64,000 nt of DNA from an uncultured Victivallis sp. GTDB lineage: Bacteria > Verrucomicrobiota > Lentisphaeria > Victivallales > Victivallaceae. The translations under genes were made by a program, and so were the position numbers. Shown in pieces: positions 43,893 to 53,113 of the stretch. The stretch spans positions 1-64,000 of the forward strand of contig CALXOE010000006.1 of assembly GCA_944389935.1 (NCBI GenBank). Reading direction: 5' to 3'. Each line of letters begins with the position of its first letter. The first letter of the stretch is position 1. The notes below the pieces were generated by a model. The model did no database searches and was not told the origin of the DNA. It worked only from the letters and a program-made list of their open reading frames with translations.

Positions 43893-45168
43893 CTGCCGGA
43901 CTCCCGGGCAGGTGGCGGAAAATCTGCTCGATGTCGCCCGCCCCGATCACCGCGAGCAGCAGCGGTCGTTCGCCGGTATAGTCGAGTGCCGTGCGTGCGA
44001 TTTCCTCCCAGCTGCCGTCGAGATAGCGGATGCGCTCCCCCGCTGCTGCGGCGAGGTCGGCTCCGCCGGAGGGGCCCGTTTCGCACCACGCCGCGAAAAC
44101 CGGCGTGACGATGGCCGAATCCGCTTTCGCAAGTTCAGCCGCCAGCTGCGGCAGATATTTGTGCAGCCGCGCGTAGCGATGCGGCTGAAAGACGATCCGC
44201 AGATGATGTTCCGGATATGCGAGCCGCAGCGCCTCGATCGAATTTGCCAGCTCAGTCGGATGGTGCGCATAATCCTCGATCACGGTCAGCGTGTCAGAGT
44301 TGCAGTGCGCGCTCATGCGGCGCGCGACTCCCGCGAAACTCGTGAGGGCCTCTTCCGCCTCTCCGGAATCGACTCCGAGCAGAGCTGCCGCCGCAACGGC
44401 GAGTTTCGCGTTGCGTGCCTGGAAGCCGAGCCAACGCCCGCCGTATGCGCCCGGTCCCGGAAAATCGAGCCGGGTCGCCGCTGGATGATCCGCAAAAAGT
44501 GCATCCGGGTGCTCGCCGGGATAGTAGAGCAGATGTTCACTCTGAAACGCGAATTTCCGGAAATTTGCAAAGAGCTGCTCCTCTCCGCCGACACTCCAGC
44601 TGTGGTCGTCCTCGATATTCGGCACGATCCCGAGATAAGGATGGACAAACGTGTGGGTGCCGTCGGACTCGTCGACCTCCATGATGAAGAGATCGTCCCC
44701 CGTGCCCGCCGAGGCGGAGTCGCCGCCATTTACCGCCGCCCCGATGAGGAATCCCGGTTCCCGCCCGGCGTGGACGAGGATGTGGGTGAGCATCGCCGTG
44801 ACGGTGGTTTTTCCGTGCGATCCGGAAATCGCAACCGGCCTCCGGTAGAGCGCCGCGAGGCGTGCGAGAAATTCGCCGCGCCGGAGCTGTGGAATTCCGC
44901 GTTTCGCGGCCCGTTTCCGCTCCGGATTCTCCGCCGTGACGGCGGAGGAGTAGACGACCAGTTCCGTGTTTTCCGGCAGGAACTCCGCGTCGTGTCCGAC
45001 GTGGACCGTCGCTCCGAGCGCGGCCAGATGCGCGGTTTTTCCGGTCGACTCGCGGTCGGTTCCGCTGACCGACGCTCCCCGCGTGAGCATGATCTCCGCG
45101 AGCGGAGCCATCCCGGCCCCGCCGATGCCGACAAAGTGAATGTGATGGGGGAGGCGGTTACTCTTCAT
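43882..45168 (-). CDS. murC: UDP-N-acetylmuramate--L-alanine ligase
   Basis: A 428-residue Mur ligase. IHFVGIGGAGMAPLAEIM is the N-terminal UDP-binding motif of MurC, and VAISGSHGKTTVTAML the ATP P-loop. NIEDDHSWS, GVARRM and DYAHHPTEL are conserved MurC landmarks. It ligates L-alanine to UDP-MurNAc in peptidoglycan synthesis. It is about 30-50 residues shorter than usual, the shortening falling between NIEDDH and the C-terminal Rossmann domain. It overlaps the ABC exporter gene by 11 bases and is not in a dcw cluster. A Mpl-like recycling ligase is a less likely alternative. Confidence 0.82.
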   Translation of the reverse strand: MKSNRLPHHIHFVGIGGAGMAPLAEIMLTRGASVSGTDRESTGKTAHLAALGATVHVGHDAEFLPENTELVVYSSAVTAENPERKRAAKRGIPQLRRGEFLARLAALYRRPVAISGSHGKTTVTAMLTHILVHAGREPGFLIGAAVNGGDSASAGTGDDLFIMEVDESDGTHTFVHPYLGIVPNIEDDHSWSVGGEEQLFANFRKFAFQSEHLLYYPGEHPDALFADHPAATRLDFPGPGAYGGRWLGFQARNAKLAVAAAALLGVDSGEAEEALTSFAGVARRMSAHCNSDTLTVIEDYAHHPTELANSIEALRLAYPEHHLRIVFQPHRYARLHKYLPQLAAELAKADSAIVTPVFAAWCETGPSGGADLAAAAGERIRYLDGSWEEIARTALDYTGERPLLLAVIGAGDIEQIFRHLPGSPADAK

Positions 45169-47203
45169 CGAGCTGAAACTGCGTGTTGTAGAGCCGGAAA
45201 TAGATACCGGACTCGTTTTTCATCAACTCTTCATGCGTGCCGGCCTCGGCGATTCTGCCGTCTTTGAGGACGATGATCTTGTTCGCGTTGCGGATCGTCG
45301 AAAGCCGGTGCGCAATCGCAAAGACCGTGCGGTTCGCCATGACCCGGTTCAGTGCCTCCTGCACGAGTTTTTCGGTCACGGTATCGAGTGCGCTGGTCGC
45401 CTCGTCGAGGATCAGGATCGGCGGATTCTTCAGAATCGCGCGGGCGATCGCCACGCGCTGCTTTTCACCGCCGGAGAGCCGGAACCCTTTTTCGCCGACC
45501 TCCGTATCATACCCCTCGGCGTGGCGGCCGTCGACGATGAAGTGATGGGCGTTCGCGAGTTTCGCCGCTTCGATGATCTCTTCGCGCGTCGCTTCCGGGC
45601 AGCCGTAGGCGATGTTGTTCGCGATCGTGTCGTTGAAGAGGATCGCATCCTGGTTCACAACGCCGATGACCCGGCGCAGCGAGGCGATCTCGTAATCGCG
45701 CACATCGACGCCGTCAATCTTCACAGCTCCGCCCGTCACGTCATAGAAGCGGGCGATAAGATTCGCGATGGTGGTTTTCCCGGACCCGGTTTCGCCGACC
45801 ACGGCGACCATCTGGCCTTTCGGAATTTCAAAGCTCACATCATCGATGATCTTGCGTTCCTCATAGGAGAATTCGGCGTGGTCGAGCTCGATCCTGTCCC
45901 GGAACTCATTGAGTTTTACGGCGTTCGGTTTTTCCGGAAGCGACGTGTCCGTATCGATGAGCTCGAAGTAGCGGTCCGCCGCGGCCATCGACCGCTGGAT
46001 CGAAGTCACGACTTTCGACAGATCCTTGATCGGACGGTAGGCCATGAACGCCGGTGCGAGCAGCGCCGCGATCTCGGTGATCGAGACCCCCTGGCTGTAC
46101 GAGTAGACGAAAAAGACCAGCGTGGAAATTACGGCGACGACTTCCATCGCCGGAGAGAGCAGCAGCTGCAAGCGCAGTGCCCGCACCACCTGCTTGAAGT
46201 AGCGGCGGTTTTCGCTGTGAAACCGTTCGATCTCCATCTTTTCGGTGTTATACGCCTTGACGAGCCGGATTCCGGTGAACACTTCGTGCATGCGGGAGAA
46301 CACTTCCGCGATGCGGGCAAAGCTCTTCCGGTAGACCCGGCGGATCTTACGCCCGAGGAAATGGATCGGCAGGAAGATCACGGGTACGCCGATGAGCAGA
46401 ATCACCACAAGCGAGTAGCTCTCGTACTCCCGGCACGCCATGAGAATCGCCACGAGGCAGGCGAAAATCTGGATCGGCGCGCTCGTGAGATCCGCCACCG
46501 AGTTCGATACCGCGTTTTCGATTGCGGAGGTGTCGTTCGTCGAGCGGCTGATGAGATGCCCGATGTCGATCTTTCCGTAATACTGCAACGACTGATTCAC
46601 GAGTTTGTCGAAGATCTTGTCGCGCAGATCCGCGACCACTTTCGCCCCGACCCAGTGCGTGTAGTAGTTGCTGATGAACGTCGCGAGATTCTTCACCGTC
46701 CACGCGATGATGAAGACAAAGACGTAGACCGCAAAGATCTGCCAGGCGAGCCGGCCGCCCGGGCCGACCGCCTCGAATCGGAACTTCCACGGCCAGCTTA
46801 CGACGATTTCGCGCCCCTCGACGGAGAACGGAAGTCCATACTTTTCCGCCGCACTGCGCGCTTCGTTCAACATCTTGGTCAGCTGCGGGTCGTTGTCGAC
46901 CGGGTGCAGCAGATCCTGGACGGCTTTTTCCCTCTCCTCGCGGGTCAGCCCGGGCTGTTCGAGAATTTTGACGACGTCCTGCGCCTCTTTCTCGAATTGG
47001 GCCGCCTCTCCGCTGCCGGTTCCGTGCTCGACGGCACCGACCAGGCGGGGAACCATCAGCAGGCTCACAAGCAGTGAGCCGCCGACGAGAATCCCCGAAA
47101 TGATGCCGACCGAGAGCCGAAACCAGTAAGGACGGGCGTATTTCAGCAGCCGGAAGTAACTCTGGGCTTTGAATTCGCCCTCATTGCCGCTTCTGCGTCC
47201 CAT
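45158..47203 (-). CDS. MsbA-like ABC exporter, fused permease and ATPase
   Basis: A 681-residue half-transporter. Six transmembrane helices lie between about residues 25 and 385, with an unusually long loop of about 90 residues after helix 1. The nucleotide-binding domain has Walker A VGETGSGKTT, signature LSGGEKQR, Walker B ILILDEATSALD and His-loop AIAHRLST. Similar proteins flip lipid A, glycolipids or peptides outward across the inner membrane as homodimers. It sits between the sugar aminotransferase and murC in one tight operon, which supports an envelope lipid or glycan cargo. Confidence 0.88.
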   Translation of the reverse strand: MGRRSGNEGEFKAQSYFRLLKYARPYWFRLSVGIISGILVGGSLLVSLLMVPRLVGAVEHGTGSGEAAQFEKEAQDVVKILEQPGLTREEREKAVQDLLHPVDNDPQLTKMLNEARSAAEKYGLPFSVEGREIVVSWPWKFRFEAVGPGGRLAWQIFAVYVFVFIIAWTVKNLATFISNYYTHWVGAKVVADLRDKIFDKLVNQSLQYYGKIDIGHLISRSTNDTSAIENAVSNSVADLTSAPIQIFACLVAILMACREYESYSLVVILLIGVPVIFLPIHFLGRKIRRVYRKSFARIAEVFSRMHEVFTGIRLVKAYNTEKMEIERFHSENRRYFKQVVRALRLQLLLSPAMEVVAVISTLVFFVYSYSQGVSITEIAALLAPAFMAYRPIKDLSKVVTSIQRSMAAADRYFELIDTDTSLPEKPNAVKLNEFRDRIELDHAEFSYEERKIIDDVSFEIPKGQMVAVVGETGSGKTTIANLIARFYDVTGGAVKIDGVDVRDYEIASLRRVIGVVNQDAILFNDTIANNIAYGCPEATREEIIEAAKLANAHHFIVDGRHAEGYDTEVGEKGFRLSGGEKQRVAIARAILKNPPILILDEATSALDTVTEKLVQEALNRVMANRTVFAIAHRLSTIRNANKIIVLKDGRIAEAGTHEELMKNESGIYFRLYNTQFQLDEE

Positions 47204-47212
47204 TCCGCTTCC

Positions 47213-48334
47213 TTATTTGAGAAAGGCCGCGATCGCGTCAACGACCTCTTTGCGCTGGGCGGTGGTCGATTCCGGATAGATCGGCAGCGCCATGATCCGG
47301 CCGGTCACTTTTTCACTGACCGGGTAATCCCCCTCTTTCCCGCCGAGTGCGGCAAAGCAGTGCTGCAGGTGCAGCGAGAGCGGGTAGTAGACCGCACAGC
47401 CGATGCCGATCCCGCGCAGGTGAGCGACGAGGGCATCGCGCTTTCCGTCCGCGACTTCGATGCAGTACTGGTTGTAGATGTGGCGGACCGGATAGGCGGC
47501 TTTTTTCGGGAGCGACACCTTGTCGAGCAGACCCGCTTCCGCAAAAAGCCGGTCGTACTCCGCCGCATTGTGCTGGCGCGCCTCGCTCCAGGAGTCGAGG
47601 TGCGGAAGTTTGACGGAGAGGATGCCCGCCTGCAGGGCGTCGAGGCGGAAGTTGCCGCCGACGTAGTCGTGCATGTAGGTGCCGCTCTGGCCGTGGTTGC
47701 GGAATATTTTGAGGAGCTTCGCTTTTTCGGGGTCGTTGCATGTGACCATGCCGCCGTCGCCGAAGCAGCCGAGGTTCTTGCTCGGGAAGAACGAGAAACA
47801 GCCGTAGTCGCCGATCGAGCCGACGCGGCGTCCCTTGTACTCCGCACCGATCGCCTGGCAGGCGTCCTCAATGACGATGAGGTTGTGTTTTTTCGCGATT
47901 TCCATGATCGGATCCATGTCGGCGCTCTGGCCGAAGAGGTGGACCGGGATGATCGCTTTCGTGCGGGCGGTGATCTTCTCCTCGATCTTCGCGGGGTCGA
48001 TGTTGTAGGTCACGGGGTCGATGTCCGCGAAAATCGGCGTCGCACCGACGCGGACGATCGCACCGACCGTCGCGAAAAAGGTGAACGGCGTGGTGATGAC
48101 CTCATCGCCGGGGCCGATTCCCTCGACCATCAGCGAGATGATGAGCGCGTCCGAACCGCTCGTGACGCCGACCGCGAAATTGCTGCGGCAGTAGGCCGCG
48201 ACCTCTTTTTCAAGTTTTTCGACCTTCGGGCCGAGGATGAAATACTGGGAGTCGGCGATCTCGGAAAACTCCTTGAGCACCTGCTCCTTGATCGTCGCGT
48301 ACTGCGCTTTCAGATCCAGCAACGGAACCGCCAT
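47213..48334 (-). CDS. DegT/DnrJ/EryC1-family sugar aminotransferase
   Basis: A 373-residue PLP enzyme. VTSGSDALIISLMV is the cofactor phosphate site, VIEDACQAIGAEYKG carries the Asp contacting the pyridine nitrogen, and SFFPSKNLGCFGDGG the Schiff-base Lys. Members transaminate keto-sugars bound to UDP or dTDP for lipopolysaccharide and glycan building blocks (WecE, PglE, WlbE types). It is the first gene of a four-gene leftward operon with an exporter and murC, suggesting synthesis of an amino sugar for the envelope. The exact nucleotide sugar cannot be told. Confidence 0.9.
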   Translation of the reverse strand: MAVPLLDLKAQYATIKEQVLKEFSEIADSQYFILGPKVEKLEKEVAAYCRSNFAVGVTSGSDALIISLMVEGIGPGDEVITTPFTFFATVGAIVRVGATPIFADIDPVTYNIDPAKIEEKITARTKAIIPVHLFGQSADMDPIMEIAKKHNLIVIEDACQAIGAEYKGRRVGSIGDYGCFSFFPSKNLGCFGDGGMVTCNDPEKAKLLKIFRNHGQSGTYMHDYVGGNFRLDALQAGILSVKLPHLDSWSEARQHNAAEYDRLFAEAGLLDKVSLPKKAAYPVRHIYNQYCIEVADGKRDALVAHLRGIGIGCAVYYPLSLHLQHCFAALGGKEGDYPVSEKVTGRIMALPIYPESTTAQRKEVVDAIAAFLK

Positions 48335-48367
48335 ATTCTCATCTCCTTACGCTCAATGTAACTGAAG

Positions 48368-48387
48368 AACTCCCGACTCGGGGAGTT
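48368..48387. other. Leader hairpin before aminotransferase operon
   Basis: AACTCCC and GGGAGTT arms with a six-base centre lie 34 bases before the aminotransferase ATG, in the 177-base divergent gap. This gap also holds T-rich runs (48440-48460) but no further gene. It may be an operator or an mRNA-leader stem. Confidence 0.4.
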
Positions 48388-48511
48388 GCGATACGAAAAC
48401 TCTGGCATAATATAGCCCCGGTTCCGCAATCTTTCACCTTTTTTTTGATTTTTTTTTCGCAATTTGCCGCACCTCCGGCTATATTAAGCGCCGGAATACG
48501 GGGATGAACAA

Positions 48512-49723
48512 ATGCGGATCGGTACGGAATTTCAGTGTGAAGTCGAAACCTGCGCGCTCGGTGGCGACGGAATCGCCCGGGTCGGCGGAGAGGTCATTTT
48601 CCTGCCCGGAACGCTGCCGGGCGAGAAGCTGATCGGCAGGATCACGGCGGAAAAGAAGAATTTTTCCCGGGCGGAAGTGGTCCGCTTCGGCTCGAAGAGC
48701 CCGCACCGGATCGCGCCCGGCTGCCGTTATTTCGGGCGCTGTCCCGGCTGCTGCTATCAGCATGCCGATTATGCGTATGAGACTCAGCTCAAGCAGCGCC
48801 AGGTGCTCGACATGATGAAGAGTGCGGGAGTCGCATGTGAGGAATCTGCGGTCATGGAGCCGTTCGCGCCGCAGCCGCCGTTCGGCTACCGCAACAAGAT
48901 CGTGCTGCATGCGCACAAGGTGCGCGGAGAAACCTCTTTCGGTTACGTCATGGCGGACAACACGACCGTGACCGACATCGAGGCGTGCCCGCTGGCGCAT
49001 CCGGAGATCAATGCGGAACTTGCGCGACTGCGGGCGGACAAGGGGTTCTTCCACTCTCTGCACGAGGGGATGAGCGTGACGTTCCGCCGCACGGAGCGCG
49101 ACGGCGTGAAGTTCTGGCGCAATGCGCCTGCGAAGAATCTCACCTGGCTGCGGGAGAAGACTGCGTTCGGGGAGCTTTCGGTGCCGTGCGGGAGTTTTTT
49201 TCAGGTGAATCCGGCGGGCGGTGCGCGTCTGGTCGAACGGTTTCTCGAAGTGGTGGAGCGGGTGAAACCGCGTCGCGTCATCGATCTCTATGCGGGGGTG
49301 GGTCTCTTCGGGTGCGCGGCCGCGAGTCGCGGCGTGCCGGAGATTCTCGCGGTGGAGTCGGACGGTGCGGCGGCGGAGGCGGCGAAATATAATCTGGGGA
49401 AATTCCATCCCGTTTCCTCGCGGGTCATTGCGGGGGATGCGGCCGAGGCGTTCGCGGACTCCGGGCGGCAGGGTGCAGAGGATGCGGGGTCGACGCTGCT
49501 CGTGGTCGATCCGCCGCGCACCGGGCTCTCGGGGAAAGCGATGAAGGAGCTTTGCGGCAGTCCGTTGCGGAATATCGTCTACATCTCCTGCCATCCGGCG
49601 ACCTGGACGCGCGACGCGGCCCGGCTGATCCGGGGAGGCTTTGTCTTGCGGAAACTCGAGGTCGTGAATATGTTTCCGCGGACCGAACACTTTGAACTCT
49701 TCACGGAATGGGTGCGGAACTGA
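48512..49723 (+). CDS. TrmA/RlmD-family RNA (uracil-C5) methyltransferase
   Basis: A 403-residue enzyme. A TRAM-like RNA-binding domain lies at about 1-60, followed by the iron-sulfur cysteines CRYFGRCPGCC (about 71-81). The methyltransferase domain has IDLYAGVGLFG (SAM binding), VVDPPRTGLS and the catalytic-cysteine segment YISCHPATWTRD. It methylates uracil-C5 in rRNA or tRNA. The close family RlmD, RlmC, RlmCD or TrmA cannot be distinguished without alignment. It is followed, after two bases, by the RadC-like gene. Confidence 0.88.
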   Translation: MRIGTEFQCEVETCALGGDGIARVGGEVIFLPGTLPGEKLIGRITAEKKNFSRAEVVRFGSKSPHRIAPGCRYFGRCPGCCYQHADYAYETQLKQRQVLDMMKSAGVACEESAVMEPFAPQPPFGYRNKIVLHAHKVRGETSFGYVMADNTTVTDIEACPLAHPEINAELARLRADKGFFHSLHEGMSVTFRRTERDGVKFWRNAPAKNLTWLREKTAFGELSVPCGSFFQVNPAGGARLVERFLEVVERVKPRRVIDLYAGVGLFGCAAASRGVPEILAVESDGAAAEAAKYNLGKFHPVSSRVIAGDAAEAFADSGRQGAEDAGSTLLVVDPPRTGLSGKAMKELCGSPLRNIVYISCHPATWTRDAARLIRGGFVLRKLEVVNMFPRTEHFELFTEWVRN

Positions 49724-49725
49724 GC

Positions 49726-50430
49726 ATGGCCGGGCCGGAGAAAAAGCATACGGACGGCCACCGCCGACGGTTGCGGGAGCGTTTCCTGCGGGCGGGTCTC
49801 GACGGGCTTCAGGATTACGAGGCGATCGAGCTGCTGCTCACCTACGCGATTCCGCGGCGCGATGTGAAGCCGCTGGCAAAAGAGCTGCTTGAAACCTACG
49901 GCTCGCTTGAGAAACTGCTCGACGCGACCCCGGCGGATCTGCTCGATCGGCACGGGATGGGGCCGAGCGGAACGACGCTGGTGCTGCTGATCCGTCAGCT
50001 CTGCTCGAAGTACCTTGAGCAGAAGATCCGGGATGTCGATGTGCTGGACTCCTCTGCCGCGACGGAACGGTTTTTGCGCATGAAGCTCGGCGGCGGGCGC
50101 AAGGAGACGTTCATGGTGATCTTCATGAACAGTCACAATCACGTTCTGGATTTTCAGGTGTTTCCGGGGACGGTCGACCGGGCGGCGGTCTACCCGCGCG
50201 AAATCGCCGAGAAGTGTCTGCGGACCGGTGCGACCGCCGTCATTGCCGCGCACAACCACCCGAGTGGAATCTGCATGCCCTCCGACGGGGATCTTCAGAC
50301 CACGCGGCGGATTCTTGCCGCGCTCCGGACGATCAACGTCGGGCTGGTCGATCATCTGATTGTGACGCCGACCGCCTGCCTGAGTCTGCGCGGCAACGGT
50401 ATGCTCAAGCGGCTCGAAGCCCAGATCTGA
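49726..50430 (+). CDS. RadC-like JAB-domain protein
   Basis: About 234 residues with an N-terminal helix-hairpin-helix-like region (RERFLRAGLDGLQDYEAIEL) and a C-terminal JAB/MPN domain with the metal motif HNHPSG and SDGDLQTT (the JAMM pattern). The old name RadC implies DNA repair, but the role in cells is unproven. The start at 49726, two bases after the previous stop, is preferred; an ATG at 49708 in the preceding gene would add six residues. Confidence 0.88.
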   Translation: MAGPEKKHTDGHRRRLRERFLRAGLDGLQDYEAIELLLTYAIPRRDVKPLAKELLETYGSLEKLLDATPADLLDRHGMGPSGTTLVLLIRQLCSKYLEQKIRDVDVLDSSAATERFLRMKLGGGRKETFMVIFMNSHNHVLDFQVFPGTVDRAAVYPREIAEKCLRTGATAVIAAHNHPSGICMPSDGDLQTTRRILAALRTINVGLVDHLIVTPTACLSLRGNGMLKRLEAQI

Positions 50431-50459
50431 TCGCGTTCGGCTGAATCGGACTTTCCGGG

Positions 50460-50487
50460 TTGCAAATCCATTTTGCCATGATACAGT
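50460..50487 (+). promoter_or_regulatory. Possible promoter of DUF2339/DUF3999 genes
   Basis: TTGCAA (50460-50465), a 16-base spacer and TACAGT (50482-50487) lie about 55 bases before the DUF2339 start in a 112-base gap. It is a partial match only. Confidence 0.35.
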
Positions 50488-50542
50488 AATTCGGGAACAT
50501 GTCGGGGATTTTAAGTGCATTCGATGTGCGGGAGGTGATAGA

Positions 50543-53113
50543 ATGGAAGTTTTTATTGTGTTGCTGTTCCTGTTTTTTCTCCTCGGCGGATTTGTCTTGC
50601 TCATTGTGAACGTGATTGCAGTCAATTCCTGCCGCAAAGCGGTGGGGAAGCTCGCCGAACGGCTTGAACAACTGGAGCGGCAGGGGGCGTTTCGCCCGTC
50701 CGTTTCCGTGGCCGCATCGAAACCGAAACCGGAACCGAAACCATTGCCGGGAATTTCCACCCCGCCGCGGGCGGCTCCTGTTTGTGCGCCTGTGCCGAAG
50801 CCGCCGGTTTCTCCCGCTTCCGCAGCCGTGCCGAAAACCATCTCCGTCTCCGCACCGGAGCCGAGGTCAGCGGCGGTGTTCGCCGAAAAGCTCGCCTCCT
50901 CCTTTACCGCCCCGGAGCCGAAACCGAAGGCCGCTCCTGCGCCCAGCCCTGTGCCAAGACCTGCGCCGGAATCTGCTCCGAAACCGGAATCGGAAACCGC
51001 TTCGATTCCGCAGCTTCATCCGTCCGAATTCGAACGGCGTGCAGGGGAGGCGCTGCAGAAGATCTGGAGCTGGATCGTTGTCGGCGAGGAGTTCCGGCCG
51101 CGCCGGGTCGCGGTCGAATATGCGGTCGCGACGGTCTGGCTGGTCCGTTGCGCTGTGCTTCTGCTGCTGATCGGGATCGGGTTCTTCGTCAAGTATTCCC
51201 ATGACAACAATCTGGTTTCACCCCAGGCGCGCATTGCGGGGGTGATTCTCATCGGGCTTGCCGTGGTCGGCGTCGGCTGCCGGCTGGTGAAGTCGGAGCG
51301 TTACCGGCTGCTCGGCTTCGGACTCTCCGGAGTCGGGATTGTAACGCTCTATTTCGCGATTTTCGCGGCGGCGTCGATCTACAAGTTCCTGCCGGTCACG
51401 GCGGCGTTCCCGCTCATGATCCTCATCACGATTTCCGGGGCGCTGCTCGCATTGCGGCAGAATTCGCTCTTTGTTGCGCTCGTGGCGGTGATCGGCGGAT
51501 ACGCCACGCCGATTCTGCTTTCGACCGGCTCAAAACATCTGCCGGAACTCTTCGCTTATCTGGTCTTCATCGGGGCAGGGGCGCTCTTCCTGGCGTTTTA
51601 TCGCAACTGGAGAATTCTGAATTTCATCGCATTTCTGTTGAATTACGGGATTTTTCTGGGGGCAGTACACAAGTTTTACGATCCGCTGTCGCGGGCGGAC
51701 TTCGGGCAGACGGTCGGATTTGCAAGCGGGCTCTTTGTGCTCTTTTCGCTGCTGCCGCTGCTCTATTCGCTCGTGCACCGGAAAAAGATCACGCTGCTTG
51801 AAGTCCTGCTGCTCGCTGCGAATGCGACGCTCTATCTCATAACCGCGATATGGGCAGTCGAAAAGAGCTTCCCCGATTCGCGTTACGGGGCCGGAGTCTC
51901 GCTCTTTGCGGCGCTGGTGTTTGTGGTGGAGTTCCTGGCGTGCGTGAAATTCCGTGTGCGTGACCGGAATCTCTACCTCGCGCTTCTGGTATTCGCCTCG
52001 TTTGCGGTGGCGCTGACGTTCCCGCTGCTGCTCTCCGGCCACTGGATCGTGGCGGCGTGGGCGATTCAGGCCGTGGCGATGCTCTACCTAGGTTCGCGCT
52101 GCGGCAGCCGGTTCCTGACGACGCTCGCGCTCATCCTCCATGCGGTGGCGGCTTTCGATGCAGTCGTGATGCTCAGGGAACTGACGTTCATCCAGGCGGA
52201 CAACTACTGGCCGGGGATGCTCGACCGCCTTGTGTCACTCGGCAGCTGTGCGCTGGCGTTCGCTGCTGGATATTTCATCCTGAAGCGTGGCGGCGGAACC
52301 GACGGCCATCGGCCCGAAGTGGTCGGCACGAACGAACCGGAACCGTTCGGCACGGAATTGAACGGTGAGATCGTCAATGTATTTTTCTGGGGAGCGGCGA
52401 TTTTCCTCTTTGCCCTCTTCCGGATCGAGATTGAGAACTTCCCGGTTTTTGCGCCGGTGCTTCGGGTCACGCTCTCTGCCGTGCTTTATCTCGGTACCCT
52501 CGGATTCCTGTTCTGCCGCTACCGCCGGAGCGGAAACAGGACGCTGGGCGGCTGGATGGCGGCACTGGTAATCGCGGCGGTGGCGGATCTTGTCCGGCTG
52601 GCACTGCTCGGGCAGAAAATCGATTATCCGCTCGACTGCGGATTCCGGCTGGCGGCGTTTCTGCTTTACAGTGCGGGACTCGCGTGGACGGCGAAACGGC
52701 TCTTTGCCCGGGAGGGAGAGTCTCGGAATTTCGCCGGATTTTTCGCTGTTTCCGGCGGTGTGCTCTGGTTCGGTTACAGCAGCGTGGAGTTGTATCAGGG
52801 GTTGACGCTCTATGTGCCTGAGTTTGCGGCAGGCGGGCTCTCCGTGCTCTGGGCGGTTTACGCGCTGTTGCTGCTGATCGGCGGGATTCGCTTCCGGCAG
52901 CGGGCGATGCGTTACTGCGGGCTTTCCCTTTTCGCTGTGGTGGCGGTGAAAGCGATTCTGCTTGATATGGCAAAGCTGCCGTCGCTTTACCGGGTGCTTG
53001 CGTTTCTGGCGATGGGGCTGCTCTTCTTTGTCGGGGCGTTCGCCTACATGCGGGTCGAACAGCTCTTTCGGCCGGACGGGGAGGAGACGGAAAAGGAGGA
53101 GGCGGAGAAATGA
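50543..53113 (+). CDS. DUF2339 multi-pass membrane protein
   Basis: An 856-residue protein with an N-terminal membrane anchor (MEVFIVLLFLFFLLGGFVLL), a Pro/Ala/Lys-rich linker (about 50-160) and then more than 20 hydrophobic helices. FFVKYSHDNNLVSPQARIAG and ALVAVIGGYATPILLSTGS are the typical DUF2339 segments. The biochemical function is not known. It overlaps by four bases (ATGA) with a DUF3999 protein, the usual partner, so a membrane complex is likely. Confidence 0.9.
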   Translation: MEVFIVLLFLFFLLGGFVLLIVNVIAVNSCRKAVGKLAERLEQLERQGAFRPSVSVAASKPKPEPKPLPGISTPPRAAPVCAPVPKPPVSPASAAVPKTISVSAPEPRSAAVFAEKLASSFTAPEPKPKAAPAPSPVPRPAPESAPKPESETASIPQLHPSEFERRAGEALQKIWSWIVVGEEFRPRRVAVEYAVATVWLVRCAVLLLLIGIGFFVKYSHDNNLVSPQARIAGVILIGLAVVGVGCRLVKSERYRLLGFGLSGVGIVTLYFAIFAAASIYKFLPVTAAFPLMILITISGALLALRQNSLFVALVAVIGGYATPILLSTGSKHLPELFAYLVFIGAGALFLAFYRNWRILNFIAFLLNYGIFLGAVHKFYDPLSRADFGQTVGFASGLFVLFSLLPLLYSLVHRKKITLLEVLLLAANATLYLITAIWAVEKSFPDSRYGAGVSLFAALVFVVEFLACVKFRVRDRNLYLALLVFASFAVALTFPLLLSGHWIVAAWAIQAVAMLYLGSRCGSRFLTTLALILHAVAAFDAVVMLRELTFIQADNYWPGMLDRLVSLGSCALAFAAGYFILKRGGGTDGHRPEVVGTNEPEPFGTELNGEIVNVFFWGAAIFLFALFRIEIENFPVFAPVLRVTLSAVLYLGTLGFLFCRYRRSGNRTLGGWMAALVIAAVADLVRLALLGQKIDYPLDCGFRLAAFLLYSAGLAWTAKRLFAREGESRNFAGFFAVSGGVLWFGYSSVELYQGLTLYVPEFAAGGLSVLWAVYALLLLIGGIRFRQRAMRYCGLSLFAVVAVKAILLDMAKLPSLYRVLAFLAMGLLFFVGAFAYMRVEQLFRPDGEETEKEEAEK

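Noticed and set aside
45233..47077. Long plus-strand open frame opposite the ABC exporter
   Set aside because: It is antisense to a gene with all ABC motifs; no ribosome binding site and no recognisable domain.
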